43,856 bases of DNA from a virus. Below, piece by piece: positions 7,720-16,678 of the stretch. Below the pieces are notes generated by a model. That model searched no databases. It was not told the DNA's origin and saw nothing but the letters and a program-made list of their open reading frames with translations. Each line of letters begins with the position of its first letter. The stretch's first letter is position 1. A program made the position numbers and the translations under genes. Location of the stretch: IMG/VR virus record IMGVR_UViG_3300017971_000426, positions 1 through 43,856 of that record; one strand, 5' to 3'.

Positions 7720-9087
7720 TTAAGCACCCAGCGGCAGAACGTCTTTAGCCCTAGCAAGAGCGAGACGGTTGTAAAGGTCGAAACCACAGTACCATTTAAG
7801 GCGATACTGATAGGCGTTCTCATCTTCACGAGGACCGACATACTCAAGCTTAAGACCAGCGTTTTGAGCGGATGTAAAGCCCACGACGCCTTCGTACTCA
7901 CCCCATTTACCAGCGTAAACGGTAGAGCCGTCAGCTCTCTCAAAAATCTCATAGGTTTCAGCCACGAGACTCAAGGCTGCGTCGTCAGGAGCCAACACGC
8001 TTTCCACGCGGTTGTTCTCGACATCTAGGAACTGCCCAGTCGCCGTCACGGTTAGCACTGAAGGGTTAGCTCCAGTGGCATTCGTAACTTTCCAGCGACG
8101 AAGGATAGCGTCGTCGTCACGAACACGGACTTCAGCCGTACCAGCAGCGATACCATCCAGGAGAGCCTGGGGAACGGCAACACTGTAGTCTTCAGCCGTA
8201 GTAATGCTCGTAGCACCAACTGCCGCAACAGCACCAGTATCAACCAGGTTGACACCGTCTTCTTTCGAAATGAAGTCATTCCGGAAAATAGGAATATCTT
8301 GATAATAAAGCATAGGCTTCATGTTACCAAGACCCTGCTGTTGGATTTGATACGCATCCGTACCACCACCGGTGTTCCTTAAGAGGACACGCAGCGTCCG
8401 AATCTCACGAGCGTTCATCATCAAGAAGTCAGGACGACCAACCGTAACACGGTCAATCAGATTGTCCAAATCTTCAAGTGAGAACACACGACCTGGACGA
8501 CCAACACGCGAAGACGAAGCATCATCTTCAACGAGAGCCAAGGTCTGAGTAGACGCACCGGCGTTATAGAAAGGATGGTTGACGTCATCGACGTTGCCAG
8601 CTTCGGCTTCAAGAATTCTCTTCATGCCGTCGAATTTGGCTTCGATGCCGATAGGACCACTATTGGCCTGAGTCAGAGCGCCACCAGGAATTCTACGACC
8701 GTTGATGATCGCGTTCATATAGATACGTGCAATCTGCTTCGCTTTGGAAGAAATTTGCACCTGAAGCTGATCATTATGGTCGCTGAGTTGATCCTCGATT
8801 TGACCATCGAGAATGATGTCGCCAATGATGGCCGCTAGGTTCACGTTCACATTTTGGAACGTTGCACCACCTTGAAACTTAGTAGCAGCAAGGGAAGTGC
8901 CAGGAGCCGCAAAATCGGCTTTAGCGAGGGTCGCTTCACGGGTGAAAGTGTAGGCTAAGCCTTCAAACACCACGAACGGAAGGTACTGATACCAGTCATC
9001 AACCGTTACGATATCCTCGATAATGCCCTCGACCAGAAGGTTGTTCGAAAGTTTTGCAGCTTCGGAAAGAGTAACAACTTGTGCCAT
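7720..9087 (-). CDS. Major capsid protein (HK97-fold type, inferred)
   Basis: A 455-aa protein with features of HK97-fold capsid proteins: an N-terminal helical part, then EATLAKADFAAPGTSLAATKFQ (E-loop-like region), a long helix (QLQVQISSKAKQIARIYMNA, spine-helix-like), a central domain with LLRNTGGGTDAYQIQQQGLG, and a C-terminal strand region ending RLALARAKDVLPLGA. It lies directly after a scaffold-like gene, as is usual. Base use is more GC-rich and even than in neighbouring genes, as expected for a highly expressed gene. The start has AGAGG nine bases upstream. A strong terminator follows. No protease domain is seen. Confidence 0.85.
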   Translation of the reverse strand: MAQVVTLSEAAKLSNNLLVEGIIEDIVTVDDWYQYLPFVVFEGLAYTFTREATLAKADFAAPGTSLAATKFQGGATFQNVNVNLAAIIGDIILDGQIEDQLSDHNDQLQVQISSKAKQIARIYMNAIINGRRIPGGALTQANSGPIGIEAKFDGMKRILEAEAGNVDDVNHPFYNAGASTQTLALVEDDASSSRVGRPGRVFSLEDLDNLIDRVTVGRPDFLMMNAREIRTLRVLLRNTGGGTDAYQIQQQGLGNMKPMLYYQDIPIFRNDFISKEDGVNLVDTGAVAAVGATSITTAEDYSVAVPQALLDGIAAGTAEVRVRDDDAILRRWKVTNATGANPSVLTVTATGQFLDVENNRVESVLAPDDAALSLVAETYEIFERADGSTVYAGKWGEYEGVVGFTSAQNAGLKLEYVGPREDENAYQYRLKWYCGFDLYNRLALARAKDVLPLGA

Positions 9088-9109
9088 TGATTAATTACCT
9101 CTGTCTAGG

Positions 9110-9994
9110 TTAGATACCGAACTTACCTCTTGTTGTCTTTACTTCGGAAACTAGACCTTTCAGACCGGCTTTAATCTTATCTTTGGACTTCATGTCTTTC
9201 TTCTGGTCTTCAGATGGAGTGGAACTCATTCTAGCGCCTTCGCTAGCTTTTTTAGGAGCCCCGTGGTAGACATCTACCTTTTTATCTCCGAAGAAATTCT
9301 TATTTTTAGCATCACGAATCAGAGCTAGAGCTTCTCTTGTATCACTTGTGCCTTTCACCATAGCGTCTGCAACTTCTTTCCACTGAGCTGGAATTGCGTC
9401 CAACTCCTTGCCAAGCTGCTCTCTGTAGTAGGCCAAATGACCTTCCAGATCGCCCTTGGTCTTTGTAAGCTCTTCTTGTAATGCTACCTTCTCCTTGTGA
9501 GAAAGGTTTTTGGCTTCTTCCAGTTTTTCTTCTAATTCACGAATTAAAGATTCCCTGTGAGCCAGCTTTTGTGACATGTCCCTCTTTTTATCTTCTTGCT
9601 CAGCCTTAAGTTTATCCAACTCATCGGCTTTCTTTTTGAGAGGAGCATATTTATCATCGATTTCTCTAAGCTTGGATTCTAATTTGGAATCCATTTGATC
9701 CTCAAGGTCTTTAGCCTTGGTGCGGTACTTTCCCGCATCCTTACGAGCATCTTTAAGAGCTTTTTCAAAATCTTTTGGGGTCCAATCCTTATAGGGATCG
9801 TCCTCTGCTGGTTCATCGGTTTTCTTTGTGCTTTTACCCTCGTCTGTGGGCGGAGTAGGATCAACCGTAGTTGTATCGACCTTTTTAGGGTCTCCGTCCA
9901 ACATATCATTATCAGCCTTTGCTGCAGCAGCATCATCAGATGCTTGAGCCTTAGCTTCAGCGTCTTTTCCGAGAGTGTCAAGAAGATCTGGCAT
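9110..9994 (-). CDS. Capsid scaffold protein
   Basis: A 294-aa protein of extreme charge and helix content. It has an acidic, Asp/Thr-rich N-terminus (residues ~1-65), a long coiled coil (~80-185; DMSQKLAHRESLIRELEEKL), then a shorter C-terminal region with a basic end (GLVSEVKTTRGKFGI). This layout, together with its place immediately before the capsid gene, is typical of phage scaffold proteins, whose basic C-terminal end contacts the capsid protein. The start at 9994 follows an AGGAGG sequence. Confidence 0.8.
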   Translation of the reverse strand: MPDLLDTLGKDAEAKAQASDDAAAAKADNDMLDGDPKKVDTTTVDPTPPTDEGKSTKKTDEPAEDDPYKDWTPKDFEKALKDARKDAGKYRTKAKDLEDQMDSKLESKLREIDDKYAPLKKKADELDKLKAEQEDKKRDMSQKLAHRESLIRELEEKLEEAKNLSHKEKVALQEELTKTKGDLEGHLAYYREQLGKELDAIPAQWKEVADAMVKGTSDTREALALIRDAKNKNFFGDKKVDVYHGAPKKASEGARMSSTPSEDQKKDMKSKDKIKAGLKGLVSEVKTTRGKFGI

Positions 9995-10018
9995 ATCGCC
10001 TCCTTTGGGGTCTACCCT

Positions 10019-10032
10019 GGTTAAAATTAACC
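10019..10032. repeat. Perfect 14-nt palindrome upstream of the scaffold gene
   Basis: GGTTAAAATTAACC in the short gap between the 108-aa gene and the scaffold gene. In the minus-strand mRNA it could form a small hairpin or act as a protein-binding site. A second short inverted repeat (CCGAG/CTCGG) lies a few bases further upstream. No T-run follows, so a terminator is unlikely. Confidence 0.4.
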
Positions 10033-10053
10033 CTTACCGAGGTCTACTCGGGT

Positions 10054-10380
10054 TTATTTTCTACCCTGATCCAGTAAGTCAATGCCCTCCTCAAACTCAT
10101 TAGTTTTGTCTAAGAACATTCTGGATCTAGGGTCTTGCATTGCCCGTCGTCTTAATTGTTCATCCTCCGGAATTCTGACCACCCTAATACCAATAATGGA
10201 TTCAGGACGGACATCAACAGGCAAATCTTCCGGATTAGGGATACTTATGGTCTTGCTCTTACCATAGAAGACTTTCTGTTTCCACTTTTTGTGGAGCTTG
10301 ATCATCTGATCTTCAGTGCCTTCGTCTACGGCAAAAGTAGCCGGTAAGGTATCCAATACTAGCTGGTGTGTAACAGCCAT
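10054..10380 (-). CDS. Conserved-position head protein, function unknown
   Basis: A 108-aa protein between portal and scaffold. It contains basic and beta-prone segments (WKQKVFYGKSKTISIPNPED, ESIIGIRVVRIPEDEQLRRR). Its position suggests a role in head assembly, for example a portal or scaffold accessory, but no motif was recognised. Confidence 0.65.
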   Translation of the reverse strand: MAVTHQLVLDTLPATFAVDEGTEDQMIKLHKKWKQKVFYGKSKTISIPNPEDLPVDVRPESIIGIRVVRIPEDEQLRRRAMQDPRSRMFLDKTNEFEEGIDLLDQGRK

Positions 10381-10398
10381 GTGATCCTCCCTTAGCGA

Positions 10399-12288
10399 TT
10401 ACTTCTTTTTCGCTCTCTCCTCTTTCTTCTGTTTACGAGTATCCATATTCTTACCTTTCTGCTTAGAACTATCTACAGCATGTTTGGTTCGATTATCTTG
10501 ACTCGATACAGAAGGATCTGCTCCTTTAGCTTTAACGGAAGCATTATATTGAGTAGCAGTCTCTGAAGCGTTATATTGTAAGCCCATAGCTTCCATAGCC
10601 GAGGCTTGTTTTTTCATTAACTGCATCTCTCTATCCATCTGTTCCATTCTATCCTTATGATAGTCATTAATCATTTGAGTAATTTCATCTTCAGATAGGT
10701 GTTTGAACAGGGTATGAATAGCTCTACGGTCTCCCGACTCAATGATCTTTCTCTCCCCCTCAAGGAGATTTATCTTGGTCAGAGGATCGGTAGGAAAGTG
10801 TGGTTCTACATAATTGATTTCTAAGTAGGCGTCTTCTGCAAATCTGTTCTTACCAGAAGAATAGTGAGTATTCCACAACTTCTTGATAGTGTCAAAAAGC
10901 TGTTGTTCTCTCTCCATAAAAAGCTTCTGGCGACGAACATTCTCTTCTATAACGCCAATCTTCTCCAACATCTTACTAAAACCAGATTCTTTTTGGGGTT
11001 GGTCAAAAGACCCACCTTTGGGATTTAGTCCATGACTAACCCTTACCCAGTCTTGTAATTGTTGAATAGTTTTAGCGAGCCCCGTAATATCTGCATCGGG
11101 GTTAGCGAACTTGAAGTCACCCTTCTCACCAACCGCTATTGCAGTATCAGGACCTATACTAGCTCCTACAGCGTTAGCGTCAGCATTACCATCAGCGAAG
11201 AATCCGAAGCTGTTATCAAAAGTCCGAAATTGAGCCCCTTGGCCAAAACGGGCGACAGCTCCAACGTGGCTACGAGTGGCAGAACCTGCCCTAAAAAAGT
11301 TGAAATCATCGACAGGTCTTCCTCTACGTATAGAAGTTCCTCTTTCTACACCCGACAGAACCGGTACACCAAAAGATTGAAACTTCGCTATGTGGTTAAG
11401 GTCTGTTATACGCATATTAATGGCGTGATTAGCATAAACCAGAGGCTCATTAATAGGTAAGAAATAGTAGTGAGCTGGGTCAGCATTAAAGAAAGGAACT
11501 GCGGGAATACATCCATACGGGTTTTGCCCATCATGCATATCTTCACCATCTTCTCCAGTGACTTTATGAGAAGTGGGTGACCAGTAAATAGTACTAATCT
11601 GCCCATGTTGGGAGTTCCCCATCTTACCTACTGCACCGGCTCCAATTCCGGTCAACTGCCCCAAAGGTCCTCTACGAGTTTGTCCCATACCACCAGCACC
11701 ACGATTAAATCCCAAGAATCCTTGACCAAAGCCAATAAGAAGCTCAGAAATATAATAAGGGCTGTCTATGTACTTAACATCGTAAACTCCACCATGGAGT
11801 ACGTCGAGTTGAACTTTTCCTCCCTCGTTCTTCTCGACCACTTTCCCTGTGGATTCATCAATGAATGAAACCTTCAGGAGAACTGTGCCCAGTAGCCTGC
11901 ACCATCTGTCCACTCTATCCATGGTTTGAAGATACCGGCAATCCTGCATAATTTGTTCCCAGAGTCTCTGGTCATTCTTTAGAGGTTTACCAGTTTTTCT
12001 ACTCTTGACCACGTAAATAGGTGGCTCTCGGTACAAAATGGCAGTTTCATCAATAATCTCTTTAGTGAGATTTAAAGGTAGGATTTGTTGCTTTTCAGGA
12101 TTCCTAAACTGCTTTAGTAAATCAAGCCAAACAAACTCGTCTTGTCGGCCTTCATAAAAAGCTAAAGCAATTTCGGTGATCCATTGGCGATAGTAAATAT
12201 CCTCATATAGATAGATACCTACTGTACCAAATCCAAACCCTCCTAGATAACCACCAGGATAGTTTTGAACACCGAGATTAAAGGACAT
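10399..12288 (-). CDS. Portal protein
   Basis: A 629-aa protein of the size and layout of phage portal proteins, which form the dodecameric ring at the DNA-entry vertex. Supporting segments: an early region DEFVWLDLLKQFRNPEKQQ, then LTKEIIDETAILYREPPIYV (typical clip/wing start of portals), YWSPTSHKVTGEDGED, a helix-rich part around NEPLVYANHAINMRITDLNH, and a late DWVRVSHGLNPK. It ends in a Lys-rich tail (DTRKQKKEERAKKK) after a coiled-coil-like region with MDREMQLMKKQASAMEAMGL. Neighbours are TerL upstream and scaffold and capsid downstream, the canonical order. Confidence 0.85.
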   Translation of the reverse strand: MSFNLGVQNYPGGYLGGFGFGTVGIYLYEDIYYRQWITEIALAFYEGRQDEFVWLDLLKQFRNPEKQQILPLNLTKEIIDETAILYREPPIYVVKSRKTGKPLKNDQRLWEQIMQDCRYLQTMDRVDRWCRLLGTVLLKVSFIDESTGKVVEKNEGGKVQLDVLHGGVYDVKYIDSPYYISELLIGFGQGFLGFNRGAGGMGQTRRGPLGQLTGIGAGAVGKMGNSQHGQISTIYWSPTSHKVTGEDGEDMHDGQNPYGCIPAVPFFNADPAHYYFLPINEPLVYANHAINMRITDLNHIAKFQSFGVPVLSGVERGTSIRRGRPVDDFNFFRAGSATRSHVGAVARFGQGAQFRTFDNSFGFFADGNADANAVGASIGPDTAIAVGEKGDFKFANPDADITGLAKTIQQLQDWVRVSHGLNPKGGSFDQPQKESGFSKMLEKIGVIEENVRRQKLFMEREQQLFDTIKKLWNTHYSSGKNRFAEDAYLEINYVEPHFPTDPLTKINLLEGERKIIESGDRRAIHTLFKHLSEDEITQMINDYHKDRMEQMDREMQLMKKQASAMEAMGLQYNASETATQYNASVKAKGADPSVSSQDNRTKHAVDSSKQKGKNMDTRKQKKEERAKKK

Positions 12289-12314
12289 ACTTCCTCTCTC
12301 CTAAATTAAAGGAA

Positions 12315-12376
12315 GGGGAGCTGCATTACTCTGTTCTACCCGGTACCAGGACACTCGAACTGTAATCTTGCTCCCC
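12315..12376 (-). ncRNA. Structured RNA element in the leader of the portal gene
   Basis: Three nested complementary stems are visible: GGGGAGC (12315-12321) with GCTCCCC (12370-12376), ATTAC (12325-12329) with GTAAT (12362-12366) and GTTC (12333-12336) with GAAC (12357-12360). A symmetric 3x3 internal loop separates the first two. On the minus-strand transcript it lies 27 nt before the portal start and is followed by a pyrimidine-rich run. It could be a terminator or attenuator, a processing site or a translation-control element. A tRNA is excluded by the absence of a T-arm in the right place. Confidence 0.5.
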
Positions 12377-12387
12377 ATTTCCAAATG

Positions 12388-12534
12388 TTACTTTTTTTTC
12401 TTTTTTAGGCTTTTAGCAACTTCTTCTTTTGCCAAAGGTTTAGGCATGCCAACCTGGTCACCCTGGTTGAGCTTTTTGCCACGATGCTTTAACGCAAAAG
12501 CCTTATCCGAAACTTTACGTTTCTCTTTAGCCAT
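12388..12534 (-). CDS. 48-aa basic protein
   Basis: A short gene with a strong ribosome-binding site (AAAAGGAG) before the ATG at 12534. The product starts MAKEKRKVSDKAFALKHRGK and ends SLKKKKK; it is highly basic with no hydrophobic segment. It fills most of the apparent gap between the 306-aa structural gene and the portal. Two other small basic proteins (13484-14046) lie nearby; all three could bind DNA or act during packaging. Function unknown. Confidence 0.6.
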   Translation of the reverse strand: MAKEKRKVSDKAFALKHRGKKLNQGDQVGMPKPLAKEEVAKSLKKKKK

Positions 12535-12563
12535 TATACAATCTCCTTTTGAAAATGATCATT

Positions 12564-13484
12564 TTACAGGCGGGCACCAGCAGCTAGTTTTGCTCGCACT
12601 CTTACGCCTAATTCATCCGCCCAACTAAGAGAGGCATCTGCACCTCCCGACATTCCTGCTACCGTTAATCCAGTATCAGCAACTGTCTCCGTTATAGCAA
12701 CGTTACCAGCGACTCCGGGGGTATCATTTACCAATGCAACACTAGGATTTGATCCAGGTCCAGGCGAGGCTGTAATTGCTAATCCCGCCCCTACGCCATT
12801 GATAGCTGTAACGAGTGCATCTCTGATGTCTGAGGCAGTATCTCCTGGCACGAATCCAACGGCTACGTTTCCAGGGGTCACACCACCACCAAGACCATCA
12901 TCAAACTCAAAAGTTACTGCAGGGTTGGTTCCATCGTCTAGAACGATAGTTTCTCCATCAATTAAGTCTCCACCCGTAAACGCAGCATCTAAGGTTATGA
13001 AGCCCCATGCTGCAACGGCTGCAGTCGGGGAGGCATCTGGGAGTCGAAGAACTGTATCAGAAACAACACGGACCCGACCGGCTGCAACGTCACCACTATT
13101 CGCTTCTTCAATTCCCTCATACCTGTACGATTCAAGGGCAGAACCTTCTTCTATGATTTGGAGTTCATCCCCCTCAATAAAACCCCTGTCTAAACTTTGG
13201 ATGGACTGTGCGAAGGTAACTCTGAGTCCGAAGTCTCCGCCACCGAAGTCAACTCTTTCGATGTCAGCATCAGACTCCCAGGCTTTCTCAATTTTGACCT
13301 CGAACACATCTTGACCAAAATCTTCTTCCTGTCTTCGACGCAGTCCTCTCATTGCTCCAAAAGCGCCGGGGGAGTCCTGCAGAACGTCATCTCGCTTATC
13401 CACCTTTTCACGCTTAGGAACGTCGTCTCTAACGTCGTCACGAAGTTTATGACGCCGTTGAATAAGTCTACGTCCAACACCCAT
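12564..13484 (-). CDS. Virion protein with basic N-terminus and beta-rich domains
   Basis: A 306-aa protein. Residues 1-52 are very basic and charged (RRLIQRRHKLRDDVRDDVPK). Residues ~58-145 are beta-rich (VEFK-like strands, EGDELQIIEEGSALESYRYE). Residues ~165-290 resemble a Gly-rich domain found in many phage and secreted proteins: GGDLIDGETIVLDDGTNPAV, then FVPGDTASDIRDALVTAING and NTPGVAGNVAIT. The basic N-terminus suggests attachment to DNA or to the capsid interior. It lies between TerL and portal. Specific role not known. Confidence 0.65.
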   Translation of the reverse strand: MGVGRRLIQRRHKLRDDVRDDVPKREKVDKRDDVLQDSPGAFGAMRGLRRRQEEDFGQDVFEVKIEKAWESDADIERVDFGGGDFGLRVTFAQSIQSLDRGFIEGDELQIIEEGSALESYRYEGIEEANSGDVAAGRVRVVSDTVLRLPDASPTAAVAAWGFITLDAAFTGGDLIDGETIVLDDGTNPAVTFEFDDGLGGGVTPGNVAVGFVPGDTASDIRDALVTAINGVGAGLAITASPGPGSNPSVALVNDTPGVAGNVAITETVADTGLTVAGMSGGADASLSWADELGVRVRAKLAAGARL

Positions 13485-13741
13485 TATTTTTTACTCCTTG
13501 ATTTCTTTAAATTTTTGGAATTCTCAATAATATTATGCCCCTTTTTCTCAAACAGCTTCTGATACACTTCAACATCTTTATGAGCATCAACGTAGAGACT
13601 CCCTGATAGGTGGTCTTTTTTCTTTAGGGCCTCTATAATCCTCTTTTTGTTAGAGGTTCTGGTAGGCCTCACCACCGGAGTCTGCTGTACAGAATTATTT
13701 GGAGCTGTACCTTGAGGAGAATTCTTCTTATCTTCAGGCAT
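13484..13741 (-). CDS. 85-aa basic protein
   Basis: A basic low-complexity N-terminus (PEDKKNSPQGTAPNNSVQQT) is followed by a predicted helical, basic region (TRTSNKKRIIEALKKKDHLS), ending KNLKKSRSKK. It overlaps both neighbours by 1 nt. A nucleic-acid-binding accessory of the packaging/head block is plausible. No family is recognised. Confidence 0.6.
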   Translation of the reverse strand: MPEDKKNSPQGTAPNNSVQQTPVVRPTRTSNKKRIIEALKKKDHLSGSLYVDAHKDVEVYQKLFEKKGHNIIENSKNLKKSRSKK

Positions 13742-14046
13742 TATTTCTTGCCTTTTTTAAGATGTTTAGTCAAAGATTTGTTCATTGCTTGAGGGCCAGC
13801 AGGAATAGTCTCTTTGTAGCCCAGATTTCCTGGCTTCTTTGACTCTTCTTTAAGACGAGCAGCTTCGCTCCTATAGAGAGCGTGTGCAAACGCCGAACCA
13901 GGTCCACGGTCCTTCATACGTTTAGGCTTGACTTTTTCAGTCTCGGCCTTGTACGCCTGAGTACCCGGTTTCCCTTGTTGTTTACGGCTATGCCCTCTAT
14001 GTTTCAGCGTGCTCTTTCCTGTAGCTTTATCTGCGCGTTTGGGCAT
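13741..14046 (-). CDS. 101-aa Lys/Arg-rich protein
   Basis: An extremely basic protein (MPKRADKATGKSTLKHRGHS at the start, MNKSLTKHLKKGKK at the end) with a central segment DRGPGSAFAHALYRSEAARL that could be helical. No hydrophobic core is evident. Stop/start overlap of 1 nt with the next gene. Likely binds DNA or RNA. Function unknown. Confidence 0.6.
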   Translation of the reverse strand: MPKRADKATGKSTLKHRGHSRKQQGKPGTQAYKAETEKVKPKRMKDRGPGSAFAHALYRSEAARLKEESKKPGNLGYKETIPAGPQAMNKSLTKHLKKGKK

Positions 14047-14049
14047 GGT

Positions 14050-14280
14050 TTATTCCTCGTATAAGTCTTTAACTAGATTGTACACATAAGTGTTGATTTC
14101 TTCAAACTTTTCTTCTGGAAGTTTATTTCCCCAGTCAAAAAAGCGATATTTGTGAGCCATAAGCAATAGCAACTTACGTTGCATTTCCGCATCGCCCTGC
14201 ACTGAACTCGGCAGGTTAGGCTTAATCAGCCGAAACCTTCCGTTCACATATATCACTAGCTTGGGGATGGGATCTGGCAT
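14050..14280 (-). CDS. 76-aa protein of unknown function
   Basis: A compact protein (MPDPIPKLVIYVNGRFRLIK) with a C-terminal helix rich in aromatic and acidic residues (EINTYVYNLVKDLYEE). It lies 2 bp from its upstream neighbour in the head block. A neck or head-completion role is possible from position only. Confidence 0.6.
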   Translation of the reverse strand: MPDPIPKLVIYVNGRFRLIKPNLPSSVQGDAEMQRKLLLLMAHKYRFFDWGNKLPEEKFEEINTYVYNLVKDLYEE

Positions 14281-14282
14281 AC

Positions 14283-14603
14283 TTAGGCTCCAACGATAAC
14301 CACATTACCTGATCCAGCAGTACGAGTTACACGCACATGTTTAACCAGATAATCTCCCACAGTATCGCCATAACTTAACATCGCAGTTAACCCAGTAACG
14401 ATCTGTGTCCATCTTACTCCGTCCAGAGAAACATCTACAGTTACCGTAACTCCAACGGCTGGTTGTATGGTAACTTTTTTTGCCACAATATCCAACTTAA
14501 TCTTAGATACTGAGGTTGTAGCATCCAATACACCAGTCTGATGAAACGCGGTAGCATCAAATCTCTGACGAATTGTTTTCCTGTAAGTAATACTGTCTGA
14601 CAT
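14283..14603 (-). CDS. Small beta-sandwich structural protein
   Basis: A 106-aa protein with alternating strand pattern (VSKIKLDIVAKKVTIQPAVG, VTVTVDVSLDGVRWTQIVTG) ending VKHVRVTRTAGSGNVVIVGA. The VSLDG-x-W segment resembles discoidin-like or carbohydrate-binding beta-sandwich domains often used as phage decoration or tail adaptor proteins. It lies just after the terminase gene. Confidence 0.65.
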   Translation of the reverse strand: MSDSITYRKTIRQRFDATAFHQTGVLDATTSVSKIKLDIVAKKVTIQPAVGVTVTVDVSLDGVRWTQIVTGLTAMLSYGDTVGDYLVKHVRVTRTAGSGNVVIVGA

Positions 14604-14623
14604 ATTAGTTCCTTTTACTTGGC

Positions 14624-16117
14624 TTAAATTACCGGAATGGCTCCAACATATCCTGAATCATGGAGCAAATACACCAATAAGTACCTGAGAGCGTCCAAAG
14701 GTCCGTCTGTCTTTCCGTCCTTTTTATACCCTTCCTTCAGAATTCCATTTTGTGTTTCTTGTGCTGTAGCAGTTTCTAAAGCGTAAATAAGGTTTTCACA
14801 CCTACTATGTACAAATAATTTTGGATAAGTTACTGGAGTTATTCCGTCTTCTTCAAATAGTATCTTTCCATTATCATCTACAACAGGATATCTACACCAA
14901 AGACGGATTAAATCACATCCTGTTTCTATCCGCTGCTTTCTACCCGTAGGATGAATGCCCCAAGAAGCTAAATCATCCCAAGCACTTCTTCCAGCCAAGT
15001 CTTTTTGTTTCCCAGCGATATCAGCTACTACTGTGTGGATTACTCCGCCTAACTGTTTATCTATTTCCAGAAGCTGTTTAGCCTGGGCATGAACAGTAGT
15101 CTGTGCTTCTTTGGGCACAAACTCATCAAAGATAAAAACATTTAGGCTCCCATCCATCTGAGCATACAGAGTGGTACAGGGGGTAGAGTAGTTGAAATCC
15201 ATACTGGCGAAGACTTCTGGATTATGCGGCTGAATAATATGCCCTCCAAAATCTTCATCGACAATTTGTACGTCAAAGTCGAATTCTGGAAAGGACCTAT
15301 TTGAAACAGCCGTAAAATCTGCCAGATATTCCTGCTTAAATTTCAGCGGCGGTAGGGTCAGCCTAGCCGCATCAATCTCAGCTCTATCTAAATATCCTCC
15401 TTCTTCAATGGTATTGGCATAAGAGGTAAACTTATATGAAGACCAGTCTGACAAGGCCACTTCCTCTTCAGTAAGTTCCGTATCAGAGCCTTCCAGGGCT
15501 TTACGTAGTAATTCCCCTTTCTTACCTAATCTATACCATTCATAGAAGTGATTACGACCTCTGGGGGTAGAAATGAAGATAGCCGACCCTTTACGGTCAG
15601 TTAGACAGGGCCGAAGCTCCTGGTTCCATATATCTTCTGCTTGCTCTTCTAGAGCAGCCTCATCCCAAATTATAAGGTCTACGGCATCACCAACCAAGGA
15701 GGTTCTGTTGGTGCAAGATTTGCCTCTAAACTCACTTCCATTCTTCAAGGTTACGAAACGGTGATACATGGACTTACTCTTAGCGAGTTTTAGTTCATTA
15801 ACCACCAAATGATAGAGTTCCTTGAACACCCTATCTGTGAGTCCATAGTCTTTAGCTACTACCCACACCTTTCGTCCCGGCTGTAACAACACAGCCAGAG
15901 CGATAAGTGTACACAGCATAGACTTGCCAAACCTACGTCCACAGGCCACTACCTTAAATCTTGCTTCGTCCTTACATATAAGAGATTGCTTAGGAGTTAG
16001 GGGTCCTATTTTAGAACTAACTAACTTAACACCCTTTTTTTCCAGTGTTTTTACAAGCTCTTCTATGTGAAGTTCGTGTAATTTTAAAGGTTCACCATAC
16101 TCTACGTAGGCTTCCAT
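14624..16117 (-). CDS. terL: Terminase large subunit
   Basis: The 497-aa packaging motor cuts concatemeric DNA and pumps it into the prohead through the portal. The ATPase part shows Walker A GRRFGKS (residues 60-66), Walker B DLIIWDEA (147-154, with Asp152 and Glu153) and coupling motif ISTPRG (182-187). The nuclease part has the expected acidic residues in ASMDFNY (Asp307), VADIAGKQ (Asp366) and the late GPLDALRYL motif. Length is typical (450-600 aa). It is preceded by a probable small terminase gene 9 bp away and followed by head genes. Confidence 0.95.
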   Translation of the reverse strand: MEAYVEYGEPLKLHELHIEELVKTLEKKGVKLVSSKIGPLTPKQSLICKDEARFKVVACGRRFGKSMLCTLIALAVLLQPGRKVWVVAKDYGLTDRVFKELYHLVVNELKLAKSKSMYHRFVTLKNGSEFRGKSCTNRTSLVGDAVDLIIWDEAALEEQAEDIWNQELRPCLTDRKGSAIFISTPRGRNHFYEWYRLGKKGELLRKALEGSDTELTEEEVALSDWSSYKFTSYANTIEEGGYLDRAEIDAARLTLPPLKFKQEYLADFTAVSNRSFPEFDFDVQIVDEDFGGHIIQPHNPEVFASMDFNYSTPCTTLYAQMDGSLNVFIFDEFVPKEAQTTVHAQAKQLLEIDKQLGGVIHTVVADIAGKQKDLAGRSAWDDLASWGIHPTGRKQRIETGCDLIRLWCRYPVVDDNGKILFEEDGITPVTYPKLFVHSRCENLIYALETATAQETQNGILKEGYKKDGKTDGPLDALRYLLVYLLHDSGYVGAIPVI

Positions 16118-16126
16118 TCCCTATCC

Positions 16127-16678
16127 TTACTTAGACTTCTTTTTCCCCAAGACCACATTAGTGAGCTCATCCTGCAAGCTCTCAGACCCCTTATCTTTAT
16201 TTTTACCAAATACATCGGCCTCAATTTTGAAATAAAGCTCCGCAGCTTTCATATCCTGGCGTCCATCAGCCGTAGCTTTTCTATACACGCCGTCAATAAC
16301 TTTAGCCTTATGGTAATTATCAAATAAATTGGCATACTTAATGCTACCATAGACAGCATCCTGCCAACCTTGAGCCTTGGTCCACCTACGAATAGTGTTA
16401 TAGGTGGGGAAATTAGCCATAATTAACTTTTTAACCTCTTCGTCGTCTTCAAATTCGAACTGAATACGTTCCTTTAGAGCCTCAATTTGGTTAGTAAGAG
16501 TAACTTTAGTTCCACCTACTACCTCTGAAACTAGGTCATTCGCCTGAATTTCTTGTAAAAATAGCTGAATAACACTCCAACCGTCTTTCGAAAGCCCTTT
16601 TAAGCGTCTTTTTGCTGCCTCTTCCTTAGCATCAGCAATATTTTCAAGAACTTTTACACTTTTTTTCTTGTTTGACAC
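16127..16678 (-). CDS. Probable terminase small subunit
   Basis: A 183-aa, mostly helical and charged protein directly upstream of terL. An internal segment, FPTYNTIRRWTKAQGWQDAV, looks like a DNA-recognition helix-turn-helix, as in small terminases that bind the packaging site. The C-terminal part (AAELYFKIEADVFG, then SLQDELTNVVLG) would oligomerise. The assignment rests on position and layout; no signature residue proves it. Confidence 0.65.
   Translation of the reverse strand: MSNKKKSVKVLENIADAKEEAAKRRLKGLSKDGWSVIQLFLQEIQANDLVSEVVGGTKVTLTNQIEALKERIQFEFEDDEEVKKLIMANFPTYNTIRRWTKAQGWQDAVYGSIKYANLFDNYHKAKVIDGVYRKATADGRQDMKAAELYFKIEADVFGKNKDKGSESLQDELTNVVLGKKKSK

Noticed and set aside
12315-12376. 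tRNA gene candidate upstream of the portal gene
   Set aside because: A 7-bp acceptor-like stem and a TTCGA are present, but TTCGA is on the 5' side when read on the minus strand. No D, anticodon and T arms fit on either strand.
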